Assembly (NCBI GenBank): GCA_029287815.1 | Contig: JARFQK010000086.1 | Location: forward strand, 1 to 6,539 | DNA length: 6,539 bases | Direction of reading: 5' to 3' | DNA from: Gammaproteobacteria bacterium | GTDB lineage: Bacteria; Pseudomonadota; Gammaproteobacteria; SZUA-229 | Shown: positions 1 through 5,766 of the stretch, in pieces | Numbering within the stretch: position 1 is the first letter of the stretch | Layout: each line of letters starts with the position of its first letter | Program-made: the position numbers and the translations under genes | The notes under the pieces: model-generated | Database searches by the model: none | Told to the model about the DNA's origin: nothing | What the model saw: the letters and a program-made list of their open reading frames with translations, nothing else

Positions 1-105
1 CACGTACCAGAGAAACAGGATTGCGACGATTATCAGTACGTACTTGGTGACCTTGCGAACCGGATCGGGCGTGTCTTGGGTGCTGGTTTCGTTTTCCTCA
101 GTCAT
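1..105 (-). CDS. N-terminus of a membrane-anchored protein, possibly a HlyD-family periplasmic adaptor (partial)
   Basis: Reading the minus strand from the ATG at 105 gives 35 codons that stay open to the window edge. The protein starts MTEENETSTQDTPDPVRK, a short polar and mostly acidic cytoplasmic tail. A hydrophobic stretch (about residues 22-35, YVLIIVAILFLWYV) follows and continues past the edge. A good Shine-Dalgarno GGAG lies 6 nt before the ATG, which supports the start. A short N-terminal tail plus one membrane anchor is the usual beginning of HlyD/EmrA/YibH-type adaptors, which carry substrates across the periplasm with an inner-membrane pump. From memory, such genes often lie beside AI-2E-family genes like the one upstream here. 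The HlyD call is inference from this short piece; another single-anchor protein is possible. It lies 327 bp downstream of AI-2E copy 1 on the same strand, so co-transcription is possible. A TATAGA-like -10 lies about 30 nt upstream. Confidence 0.6.
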   Translation of the reverse strand, partial: MTEENETSTQDTPDPVRKVTKYVLIIVAILFLWYV

Positions 106-183
106 GACTCACTCCGATTTTTCTATACCCTTATTATTTCAACGCAAAGACGCGAAGGCGCAAAGGGCGCAAAGAAAAATATG

Positions 184-217
184 TGTTGTCATTACTGCCT
201 CCGCAGTAATGACAACA
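184..217. repeat. Perfect 15-bp inverted repeat with 4-nt loop
   Basis: Arms 184-198 (TGTTGTCATTACTGC) and 203-217 (GCAGTAATGACAACA) are exact reverse complements around a CTCC loop. On the plus strand it is followed by an A-rich run (AAAAAATAG) and preceded by AAAAAT. Neither strand has the long U-tract of a classical terminator, although the minus strand has TTTTTGTTG before the hairpin and ATTTTT after it. That leaves weak terminator activity possible for transcripts coming out of AI-2E copy 1. It sits just inside the left outer arm of the nested block. Confidence 0.85.
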
Positions 218-228
218 AAAAATAGTCT

Positions 229-374
229 GTCATCTCGAATGGAGGTGAGAGATCTCCCGCAGATTTCGTAAAAGCATGGAGATTGATTACGGGCTTCCTG
301 TCCTTCGTCCTTTCGGCCTGCCTAGGGCAGTTCAAATCGCTCCTGGCGATTTAGTCTCCCTTCGGTTGAAATGA
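229..374. repeat. Diverged inverted pair of a GTCATYTC-type repeat
   Basis: The plus strand from 229 begins GTCATCTCGAATGGAGG, and the minus strand from 374 begins GTCATTTCAACCGAAGG. They agree at 12 of the first 17 positions, and both continue into GAGA-rich sequence. From memory, GTCATTTCGACCGAAGG-like units are common dispersed repeats in bacterial genomes. The pair faces inward and encloses about 90 bp holding the hairpins at 318-330 and 334-352. The divergence between arms suggests an old copy. This is a structural call only. Confidence 0.55.
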
Positions 375-432
375 CCATCCTAAAAAAATAACTCTGCGTC
401 CTCTGCGCCTTCGCGCCTTTGCGTCAAAAAAA

Positions 433-1530
433 TCAGACAGTCTCTTCAACAGCCTCAGCACCGCGATCCAGCCATGCCATAAACAGCTCATAGCCTAGCG
501 CCAGTATAACCGCGCCAATGAACAAACCAATGATACCGGACATGATCATGCCGCCGATAGCACCGATAAGAATGACCAGCATCGGTGTTTCCAGACCACG
601 ACCCAGCAGCATAGGCTTGAGGAAACTGTCACTGCCACTGACAATCAGCGCATAAACGGTGAATATCACCGCCGGCGTCGTATCAGCAGCCGACCAGACA
701 TAGGCGATCACGAATCCCAACACCAGTACCGGCGGCAGTTGTGCGATTGCGAGCACCAATATCAACAAAGTCCACAGCCCCCAGGCAGGGACATCCATGA
801 TATACATTCCAACTGCACTCAAAAGAGCCTGAATAACGGCAATACCCAGCACACCCTGGGCGATACTGCGAATGGTGTCTCTTGAAAGATGGGTAAACGC
901 AACGCCCTGCTTTTGATCAGTCAGGCGTGAAAAAATCTTCACAGTCACATTGTAAGCGCCCGAGGCATTCGCCACCAGGATTCCGGAGATGATGATCGAT
1001 ATCACGAACTCGAGCACCCCACCGCCCGCACCTGCTGCAATTGTGATCATTTTTTCACCCGCCACTTTCAGCTGGGGCTCATATTTCTCGATCGTCCCCT
1101 GCAAATTGCTGGACGCCTGCGACCATATCTCAAAGAGTTTCTCCCCAACCAGCGGCCATTCCTTCACACCTGCATCCGGCGGTGGCACCGTGAGTTGCCC
1201 CTGTTCGTATTTTTCCGTCAACACTTGCGAAGTTTCGATCAGCGAGTCCGAAATCATCATCGCGGGCGTCATCAAGAATGCCAGCGCAACGAACGTATAC
1301 ACTACAGCAGCCAGCTTGTCTCGGTGACCCAGCGCTGATTTGAGTTTTATGAATAGAGGATAAATCGCAACCGCAATAATCACACCCCACATCACCACTT
1401 CGATGAAAGGATAAATGATCCTGAAACACCAGACCCCGAGCAGTAACAACAGCCCCAGCCTGATAGCAGCCTCGATTGTGTTTTGAGTAAAATCCGCGTT
1501 AGTTTGGCGAACGGGGGTTGTTTCCGGCAT
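433..1530 (-). CDS. AI-2E/PerM-family (PF01594) membrane protein, copy 1
   Basis: A 365-residue polytopic inner-membrane protein of the AI-2E transporter family (formerly UPF0118). Hydrophobic segments lie near residues 22-40, 45-62, 73-95, 170-190, 222-245, 250-295 and 320-355, with a soluble stretch at about 97-165, as usual for the family. The family's C-terminal signature is present: SDSFLKPMLLG (300-310), then a Gly-rich segment (GAIGG, GIIGLFIGA). The normally conserved Gly-Pro in that last motif is Gly-Ala (339-340). Known members include the E. coli AI-2 exporter TqsA and sodium/proton antiporters, so the substrate cannot be assigned. The start is set by GGAG (1538-1541) 7 nt before the ATG, and an extended -10 lies upstream. 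The gene is divergent from the patatin lipoprotein gene. It is only distantly similar to copy 2 at 4643-5758. Confidence 0.92.
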   Translation of the reverse strand: MPETTPVRQTNADFTQNTIEAAIRLGLLLLLGVWCFRIIYPFIEVVMWGVIIAVAIYPLFIKLKSALGHRDKLAAVVYTFVALAFLMTPAMMISDSLIETSQVLTEKYEQGQLTVPPPDAGVKEWPLVGEKLFEIWSQASSNLQGTIEKYEPQLKVAGEKMITIAAGAGGGVLEFVISIIISGILVANASGAYNVTVKIFSRLTDQKQGVAFTHLSRDTIRSIAQGVLGIAVIQALLSAVGMYIMDVPAWGLWTLLILVLAIAQLPPVLVLGFVIAYVWSAADTTPAVIFTVYALIVSGSDSFLKPMLLGRGLETPMLVILIGAIGGMIMSGIIGLFIGAVILALGYELFMAWLDRGAEAVEETV

Positions 1531-1571
1531 CAGGCGGCTCCAGAAGAAGCAATATGGACTAAAAAAAACCT

Positions 1572-1580
1572 AATCATACC
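1572..1580 (-). promoter_or_regulatory. Candidate extended -10 promoter for AI-2E copy 1
   Basis: On the minus strand the sequence reads TGG-TATGAT, an extended -10 (TGn plus a hexamer matching TATAAT at 5 of 6 positions). The -35 region at 17-bp spacing (GTGTTG) is poor, which is tolerable for an extended -10 promoter. Transcription would start near 1565, giving a leader of about 35 nt that includes the GGAG ribosome site. The call rests on pattern alone. Confidence 0.35.
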
Positions 1581-1712
1581 AGCACCAGCCGCCATCAACA
1601 CCCTAAACCGGTCTTATTGCTCCGTCCAGCTACCGTTACCGACAGAAAAATATTGCGACTTAGATCTGTGCGAACTCCGTCGTTCGTATATCCAGCTGAA
1701 AATGCTTTATTT

Positions 1713-1883
1713 ACCGCAGAGACGCGGAGGCGCTGAGAATACTTTGTGTTTTTGATAGGAGCAACTTCAGTCGCGCGCCTCTGCCATTCGCGACTGAAGT
1801 CGTTTCTACAGCCGGTTTGAACCGCGATAATATTGGACGAAGAAATGCAAAGCCTAGACTTCGCGCCTCCGCGTCTCTGCGGT
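1713..1883. repeat. 21-bp perfect inverted repeats enclosing a REP-like pair
   Basis: Arms 1713-1733 and 1863-1883 are exact 21-bp reverse complements, beginning ACCGCAGAGACGCGG at the outer ends. They are the same purine-rich repeat type as the outer arms at 142-174/392-424 and face the same way. Between them lies a REP-like inverted pair (1756-1810) and about 50 bp without recognisable content apart from a small hairpin, CGGTT-TG-AACCG. No clear target-site duplication is visible. The block occupies the middle of the 540-bp gap between divergent genes. In the rest of that gap, 1581-1710 shows nothing recognisable and 1884-2070 holds only a candidate promoter. Confidence 0.85.
1756..1810. 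repeat. REP-like palindromic pair (GGAGCRACTTCAGTCGCG type)
   Basis: The left unit reads TAGGAGCAACTTCAGTCGCG (1756-1775). The right unit, read on the minus strand from 1810, is TGTAGAAACGACTTCAGTCG and onward. They share an exact 12-bp core (1764-1775 and 1789-1800) around a 13-nt spacer, so the pair can form one long hairpin. The right unit is also self-palindromic (CGACT-GA-AGTCG). Units of the form TAGGAGCGACTTCAGTCGCGA are a known REP class in Xanthomonas and Pseudomonas relatives, mobilised by RAYT transposases. No RAYT gene is in this window. Confidence 0.75.
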
Positions 1884-1988
1884 GAATCAAGAATTCCCCG
1901 GTAAACGAAGGCACATCAACGAATTGCGTAACACCAAGGGCAATGACGGTTGCAGACAATGCGAGGAATGCAGCGGCCTTTTGACCTG

Positions 1989-1994
1989 TATAAT
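1989..1994 (+). promoter_or_regulatory. Candidate -10 box for the patatin lipoprotein gene
   Basis: A perfect TATAAT hexamer lies 77 nt before the patatin ATG. The hexamer at 17-bp spacing upstream (GAATGC) is a poor -35, and the TG lies one base too close for an extended -10, so strength is uncertain. Transcription would start near 2001 with a leader of about 70 nt. Confidence 0.3.
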
Positions 1995-2070
1995 TCGCAC
2001 TGCTTGCGCTATTTGCAGCCAGATATTTTAGAATACTAACAACTTCAACCGACCCAACACGACTTATTGA

Positions 2071-3270
2071 ATGATGCACCGATCAGTTTTAGGACTATTA
2101 TGCGTTTCGCTATGGCTGTTGGTATCAATAAGTGGCTGTTCGAGCATCCCAGAGCGCAACCCCCTGCCGGAAGAGCTGAGCGAGCGCGCGGAGATCCCCG
2201 GTATTCCAGGTGCACGCTTTTGGGCCGACGACACACCACCAGAAACGGACGAATGGTTCGCGTTGACGCGCGAACAACTCAAGCAGCGTTACCCGGCGAC
2301 CTACGGCACTGAGCACAATTACCTTGCCATTTCCGGCGGCGGACAGAACGGTGCCTTCGGCGCCGGGCTGCTGAATGGCTGGACCGAGGCCGGTGACCGT
2401 CCCGAGTTCACTATCGTCACCGGCGTCAGCACCGGTGCGTTGATCGCACCGTTTGCGTTCCTCGGACCCGAATATGATCACATCCTGAAAGAGGTCTATA
2501 CCAGCTACTCAACCAAGGACATCGTCGAGCCACGCGGTACGATTAAGACCATGTTCAGCGATGGCGCCACCGACTCGACACCTCTGCAACAGAAGCTCGC
2601 TGGCTATGTCGACGAAAAAGTCATGGCTGCGATAGCCGCCGAATACAAGAAGGGCCGCATTCTTGAGATCGTCACGACCAATCTCGATGCCGCGCGACCG
2701 GTGACCTGGAGTATCGGCAAGATCGCCGCCAGTGGTTCACCCGAAGCCCTGCAATTGATACGGGATATCATGCTGGCCTCGGCCTCGATTCCCGCCGCGT
2801 TTCCGCCGGTCATATTCGAGGTCGAAGTCGATGGCAAGCGCTACGACGAGCTCCATGTCGATGGCGGTGCAACCTCGGTGCTGTACCTGTATCCCATCGG
2901 TCTGGATTTCGAGAAGCTGATCGAGCGCATGGACGTGAAGGGCAAACCCAAGGTTTACACGATTCGCAACGGCCGTTTAAGAAAAAACTGGACCAGCATC
3001 AAGCGTAACACCTTATCGATTGCTGCACGTTCTCTCGATGCGTCCATGAGCAGTGTCGTCATGGGCGACATGTACCGCATATACCTGGCTACGCAACGCG
3101 ACGGCATCGACTATCACCTGGCCTACATACCCGACAGTTTCACTGAAGCATCGACTGAATCATTTGACATAGAGTACATGACCAAGCTGTTTAGCCTGGG
3201 CTATGAAATGGCGAAGGATGGGTACGAATGGCACACCTCACCGCCTGGCTACGATGCCAGGCAAAAGTGA
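2071..3270 (+). CDS. Patatin-like phospholipase lipoprotein
   Basis: A 399-residue patatin-family (PF01734) protein exported as a lipoprotein. Residues 1-22 form a signal peptide ending in the lipobox ISGC, with Cys23 as the lipid site. Ser24 at +2 predicts outer-membrane sorting. Catalytic features are complete: oxyanion glycine run GGGQNG (89-94), nucleophile elbow GVSTG with Ser120, and DGG with catalytic Asp264. Patatins are Ser-Asp dyad acyl hydrolases, usually acting on phospholipids or other acyl esters; the substrate here is unknown. The start is fixed because an in-frame TGA (2068-2070) immediately precedes the ATG and later starts would lose the signal peptide. There is no recognisable Shine-Dalgarno in the preceding 20 nt, which is unusual beside the other genes. 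ATG at 2074 is an equivalent alternative start. It is divergent from AI-2E copy 1 and followed by the OmpA-like lipoprotein gene 393 bp downstream. Confidence 0.95.
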   Translation: MMHRSVLGLLCVSLWLLVSISGCSSIPERNPLPEELSERAEIPGIPGARFWADDTPPETDEWFALTREQLKQRYPATYGTEHNYLAISGGGQNGAFGAGLLNGWTEAGDRPEFTIVTGVSTGALIAPFAFLGPEYDHILKEVYTSYSTKDIVEPRGTIKTMFSDGATDSTPLQQKLAGYVDEKVMAAIAAEYKKGRILEIVTTNLDAARPVTWSIGKIAASGSPEALQLIRDIMLASASIPAAFPPVIFEVEVDGKRYDELHVDGGATSVLYLYPIGLDFEKLIERMDVKGKPKVYTIRNGRLRKNWTSIKRNTLSIAARSLDASMSSVVMGDMYRIYLATQRDGIDYHLAYIPDSFTEASTESFDIEYMTKLFSLGYEMAKDGYEWHTSPPGYDARQK

Positions 3271-3327
3271 ACTGGACCAAAGCGTAATGGGGCCCCTTGC
3301 TCCGATCCAATGTGAGAACTGTAGTTG

Positions 3328-3370
3328 GTAAGGTGCGCCGCGCGCACCCTACATTTACACAACGCAAAGA
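3328..3370. repeat. GGTGCGC palindrome abutting a partial CGCAAAGA repeat
   Basis: Arms GGTGCGC (3332-3338) and GCGCACC (3342-3348) pair perfectly around CGC. The stem extends, with one mismatch, to GTA/TAC at 3328-3330 and 3350-3352. No U-tract follows, so it is not a classical terminator for the patatin gene. The same palindrome plus CCTAC recurs at 5780-5800 in the same orientation. Immediately after it, 3360-3370 (CAACGCAAAGA) repeats exactly the 11 nt at 140-150, which looks like a remnant of the purine-rich repeat. Confidence 0.7.
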
Positions 3371-3400
3371 GCAGGAAGCCGATCGGCCGTGGATAAGAGA

Positions 3401-3429
3401 TTGATTCTAAATACTTTTTTTCGTATATA
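3401..3429 (+). promoter_or_regulatory. Candidate sigma70 promoter for the OmpA-like lipoprotein gene
   Basis: TTGATT (3401-3406) and TATATA (3424-3429) are separated by 17 bp of mostly AT-rich sequence; TATAAG at 3426-3431 is an alternative -10. Spacing is ideal and each hexamer matches consensus at about four positions. It is the best promoter-like sequence in the 393-bp gap. It would give a leader of roughly 225 nt, so a nearer promoter cannot be excluded. Confidence 0.4.
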
Positions 3430-3436
3430 AGCACCA

Positions 3437-3663
3437 TTCCTTGGTCACCCGATTTGCTGTTTCCCAACACAGCGATCTAGGATAACATAAGCACGCTTAA
3501 ACCAAGTTATGTAACACTGCGCGGAAAGACATTGCGGACCAGTGCGGCGCAATGGTATTTTTTAACCACTGCCGCTGTCATTGGTCAGCGAGTCTTCTGT
3601 CTAGAAGCAATTTGGCACGCCAGTATTTCACCATCAATTGAAATTAAAGAAGGGGTTTTAAGA
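3437..3663 (+). other. Long putative 5' leader with no gene
   Basis: This is the remainder of the 393-bp gap 3271-3663 and holds no credible coding region. It can form small hairpins: ATTGCG (3531-3536) with CGCAAT (3548-3553), and CGCTG with CAGCG within about 3572-3590. An SD-like AGAAGGGG (3648-3655) lies 8 nt before the ATG at 3664. I do not recognise a riboswitch or a named small RNA. The leader call depends on the promoter at 3401-3429. Confidence 0.3.
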
Positions 3664-4536
3664 ATGAAAGTTAAGAACAAGATCGTCGTGACCGGGCTGC
3701 TTGGCCTGCTATCGACAAGTGTAATGATGTCGGGCTGTTCGCCGGCCATGACTCAGGCTGAACGGGAACAAGCCATTACCCAGGTCGAGATGACCAAGGG
3801 CGAAGGCACGGGCGTCATGGCGGACATCGGCATCGTCTCTGCATCGATGTTTGCATTCGACAGCGCAGAACTCAATGACGAAGGTAAAACGACAATCGCC
3901 GCATACCGGGAAAAACTCGGGCCCGAACTCACCGATGCTTTCATGGTGCTCATTGTCGGACATACCGATAATACGGGCGATGAAGACTACAACATGAAGT
4001 TATCACTCGAGCGAGCCGATAGCGTAGCCGAGCATCTGGTGTCTGAAGGCGTCGATGCGAATAAAATAGAAACGCTCGGACTCGGACCGACCAGCCCGAT
4101 AGCATCCAATGATACCCGTGAAGGCCGCATTGAAAACAGGCGTGTCGATATTTACGTCATTGCCGAGGTGCGTGCACTGGATCGAATGAATTTCCCAAGC
4201 GCTGCGTTGTTTGAGCGCGACAGTTCAGAGCTATCTGACGAAGGGAAGGCATTGATTAAACGCAACATCGAAACAGGCAGAGATATGTTCAGCCGTGCGA
4301 ATGCGATTATCGTTATCGGTCATACCGATGATAAGTGGGACGATGAGTGGAATATGAAGCTTTCGAAGGAACGGGCCGCCACTGTGACCGCCTTCCTCGA
4401 AAGTCAAGGTGTTGATTCCTCAAAGATTGTCACGACGGGTATGGGTGAATCCATGCCCATTGTCAGCAACGCCACCAAGGCAGGACGTGCACAGAACCGT
4501 CGCGTTCAAGTATTGGTTTTAGGCCGAGCACAATAA
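3664..4536 (+). CDS. Outer-membrane lipoprotein with two tandem OmpA peptidoglycan-binding domains
   Basis: A 290-residue lipoprotein. Residues 1-24 form a signal peptide with lipobox MSGC, lipidated Cys25 and Ser26 at +2, predicting outer-membrane sorting. After a short linker come two OmpA C-terminal domains (PF00691), about 62-168 and 178-287. Each shows the family core: GHTD, N-x-K-L-S-x-E-R-A, G-x-G and N-R-R-V. By comparison with E. coli OmpA Asp271/Arg286, the diaminopimelate-binding residues are Asp102/Arg117 and Asp222/Arg237, with the normal spacing of 15. The usual Gly after TDxx is present in domain 1 (Gly105) but is Trp225 in domain 2. The likely role is anchoring the outer membrane to peptidoglycan; most such proteins have one domain, so binding may be bivalent. 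The start is chosen at 3664 because it begins a clean signal peptide and has an SD-like AGAAGGGG 8 nt upstream. An intrinsic terminator follows 30 nt after the stop. Confidence 0.94.
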   Translation: MKVKNKIVVTGLLGLLSTSVMMSGCSPAMTQAEREQAITQVEMTKGEGTGVMADIGIVSASMFAFDSAELNDEGKTTIAAYREKLGPELTDAFMVLIVGHTDNTGDEDYNMKLSLERADSVAEHLVSEGVDANKIETLGLGPTSPIASNDTREGRIENRRVDIYVIAEVRALDRMNFPSAALFERDSSELSDEGKALIKRNIETGRDMFSRANAIIVIGHTDDKWDDEWNMKLSKERAATVTAFLESQGVDSSKIVTTGMGESMPIVSNATKAGRAQNRRVQVLVLGRAQ

Positions 4537-4565
4537 TCACACCGCCATAACTCTGGCAATTACAG

Positions 4566-4596
4566 CCCCCGCCAGCTGGCGGGGGTTGTCTTTTTT
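4566..4596 (+). terminator. Rho-independent terminator after the OmpA-like gene
   Basis: A perfect palindrome (4566-4585) forms an 8-bp stem, CCCCCGCC/GGCGGGGG, around AGCT. It is followed by TTGTC and six Ts (4591-4596). It lies 30 nt after the stop of the OmpA-like gene and 47 bp before the convergent end of AI-2E copy 2. On the minus strand no T-tract follows, so strong termination is expected only for plus-strand transcripts. Confidence 0.9.
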
Positions 4597-4642
4597 ACAG
4601 CCAAGCGAAACGGGCCGCAGACATAACTGTCCGAATCATGCG

Positions 4643-5758
4643 TCATTGCGCTGATTCTTTCTCTGGATCCATTTCAGCGTCCTTCGCTGACCGCGTTTTA
4701 TAGTGCACTTCTGGCAAGATATCGCTGAACGCGATGCCGTAAAGCTCCCATATCGTGACGAACAATGAAGCGATCAACGGGCCGATGAAGATACCGGCGA
4801 TGCCGAACATCACGATGCCGCCGAGGGTACCGAAGAAGATCATCAGCTCGTGCATTTTGGTATCCTTGCCAACCAGTATCGGTCGGAGCACATTGTCCAG
4901 ACTGCCGACCACAACGCCGCAGAAGGCCAGCAGCCCCACTCCACTGGCAACATTGCCTTGCATGATCAGGATGATGGATGCAGGCAACCACACTAGTGCC
5001 GAGCCCACGCTCGGTATGATCGACAGCACCGCCATAACCGTACCCCAGAACACCGCGTTCTCGATACCGGCGACCGCAAAGGCACCGCCTGCCAGGCCAC
5101 CCTGCAGAATGCCTATCAGCATCGTGCCCTTTATTGTTGCCCGTGTGACCGAGGTAAACTTGTCCAACATCAGACTTTCGTCTTCGTTGTTCAGCGGCAG
5201 GTAGTACAGCATCTTCCTGATCAGTTTGTCGCCGTCCATCTGGAAGAAGTACATGGTGTACAAAAAGACGAATGACATGAACAGGAAGTTGGCCGTGCCC
5301 AGTGTGACCTGAGAGAGCCCGCCAACAGTCCATTTAGTGAGCGTGCCGACGATTTTTCCGGCTTTCTCCAGAATAATCTCACGATAAGGCTCTAGCTGCT
5401 CATAAAACGGCAGACGCTGCAGATAGGCTGTAATTTTGTCCGGCTGCTCCATCGTCTGCTTGATCCACGGCGTAACAGTCTGGCCCACATCGACCGCCTG
5501 CGCGACGACGATACCGACCAGCAGCAGCAACGGAATCAGCACCACCACAATCATCAGCAGCAGCGTCGTGACCGATGCAAGATGTCGGTGGCCATTGAAC
5601 ATAACGACAAGACGACAATAGACCGGCCGCGCCATGGCGCTAAACAACCCGGCAAGAAAGATGGCCATCAGAAACTGGTGGATCATCGAGAGGAAAAGCG
5701 CCGATATCGCGATCAGCATGATCACGAGAACCGACCTGTTTACAGCAACCTGATTCAT
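4643..5758 (-). CDS. AI-2E/PerM-family (PF01594) membrane protein, copy 2
   Basis: A 371-residue polytopic membrane protein. Hydrophobic segments lie near residues 9-43 (two), 61-86, 153-175, 210-237, 238-258, 268-290 and 305-345, with a soluble region at about 88-150. It is a textbook member: SIIPSVGSALVWLP in the middle, LDNVLRPIL (287-295), then GTLGG, FGIAGIFIGP with the canonical Gly-Pro (326-327). A charged tail rich in Lys, Asp and Glu ends the protein. Family members export AI-2 (TqsA) or act as cation/proton antiporters; the substrate is not deducible here. The start is ATG 5758, with GGAG 8 nt upstream; the in-frame GTG at 5767 would overlap that site. The gene is convergent with the OmpA-like gene and lies 211 bp downstream of the DUF389 gene on the same strand, so it may be co-transcribed with it. 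Confidence 0.94.
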   Translation of the reverse strand: MNQVAVNRSVLVIMLIAISALFLSMIHQFLMAIFLAGLFSAMARPVYCRLVVMFNGHRHLASVTTLLLMIVVVLIPLLLLVGIVVAQAVDVGQTVTPWIKQTMEQPDKITAYLQRLPFYEQLEPYREIILEKAGKIVGTLTKWTVGGLSQVTLGTANFLFMSFVFLYTMYFFQMDGDKLIRKMLYYLPLNNEDESLMLDKFTSVTRATIKGTMLIGILQGGLAGGAFAVAGIENAVFWGTVMAVLSIIPSVGSALVWLPASIILIMQGNVASGVGLLAFCGVVVGSLDNVLRPILVGKDTKMHELMIFFGTLGGIVMFGIAGIFIGPLIASLFVTIWELYGIAFSDILPEVHYKTRSAKDAEMDPEKESAQ

Positions 5759-5766
5759 TCTTATCA

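Larger units (their letters stand above)
142..424. repeat. Nested inverted-repeat block with purine-rich outer arms
   Basis: This block fills most of the gene-free gap 106-432. The outer arms are 142-174 (plus) and 392-424 (inverted). They match at 29 of 33 positions and begin ACGCAAAG at the outer ends. The right arm starts 8 nt beyond the stop codon of AI-2E copy 1. Inside lie a perfect 15-bp hairpin (184-217), a more diverged inverted pair (229-374), and two small hairpins: 318-330 (5-bp stem) and 334-352 (7-bp stem, AAATCGC/GCGATTT). The periodic CGCAAAG/CGCGAAG units are of a dispersed repeat type I recognise from many bacterial genomes, but its mobility is not shown here. It could be a non-autonomous element with terminal inverted repeats, or separate insertions into the same gap. 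No coding region is supported. Confidence 0.75.

Noticed and set aside
44..271. Plus-strand open frame of 75 codons
   Set aside because: It overlaps the start of the minus-strand membrane protein gene and then translates the purine-rich repeats and the 15-bp hairpin; no domain or ribosome site.
142..424. CRISPR-like array
   Set aside because: The repeats are inverted pairs with unequal spacing, not regularly spaced direct repeats, and no cas gene is present.
1483..1755. Plus-strand open frame across the 5' end of AI-2E copy 1 and the gap
   Set aside because: It is antisense to the real gene's start and its promoter region, and ends in repeat sequence; the protein resembles nothing.
1711..2079. 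Minus-strand open frame of 122 codons in the divergent gap
   Set aside because: Half of it is the 21-bp inverted repeats and REP pair, and composition is low-information; no plausible ribosome site or family.
3249..3470. Minus-strand open frame of 73 codons after the patatin gene
   Set aside because: It reads through the GGTGCGC palindrome and the candidate promoter, and overlaps the end of the patatin gene; no family resemblance.
3613..3632. TGGCAC motif resembling a sigma54 -24 element
   Set aside because: The -12 GC at the required 10-bp spacing is absent (TT instead), so the sigma54 pattern fails.
3532..3663. 44-residue N-terminal extension of the OmpA-like protein from a TTG
   Set aside because: It would bury the lipoprotein signal peptide inside the protein; ATG 3664 gives a clean signal peptide and has an SD-like site.
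4698..5333. Long minus-strand frame (211 codons) inside AI-2E copy 2
   Set aside because: It is an alternative frame of a clear PF01594 gene, rich in Arg, Gly and His as expected from frame shadowing.
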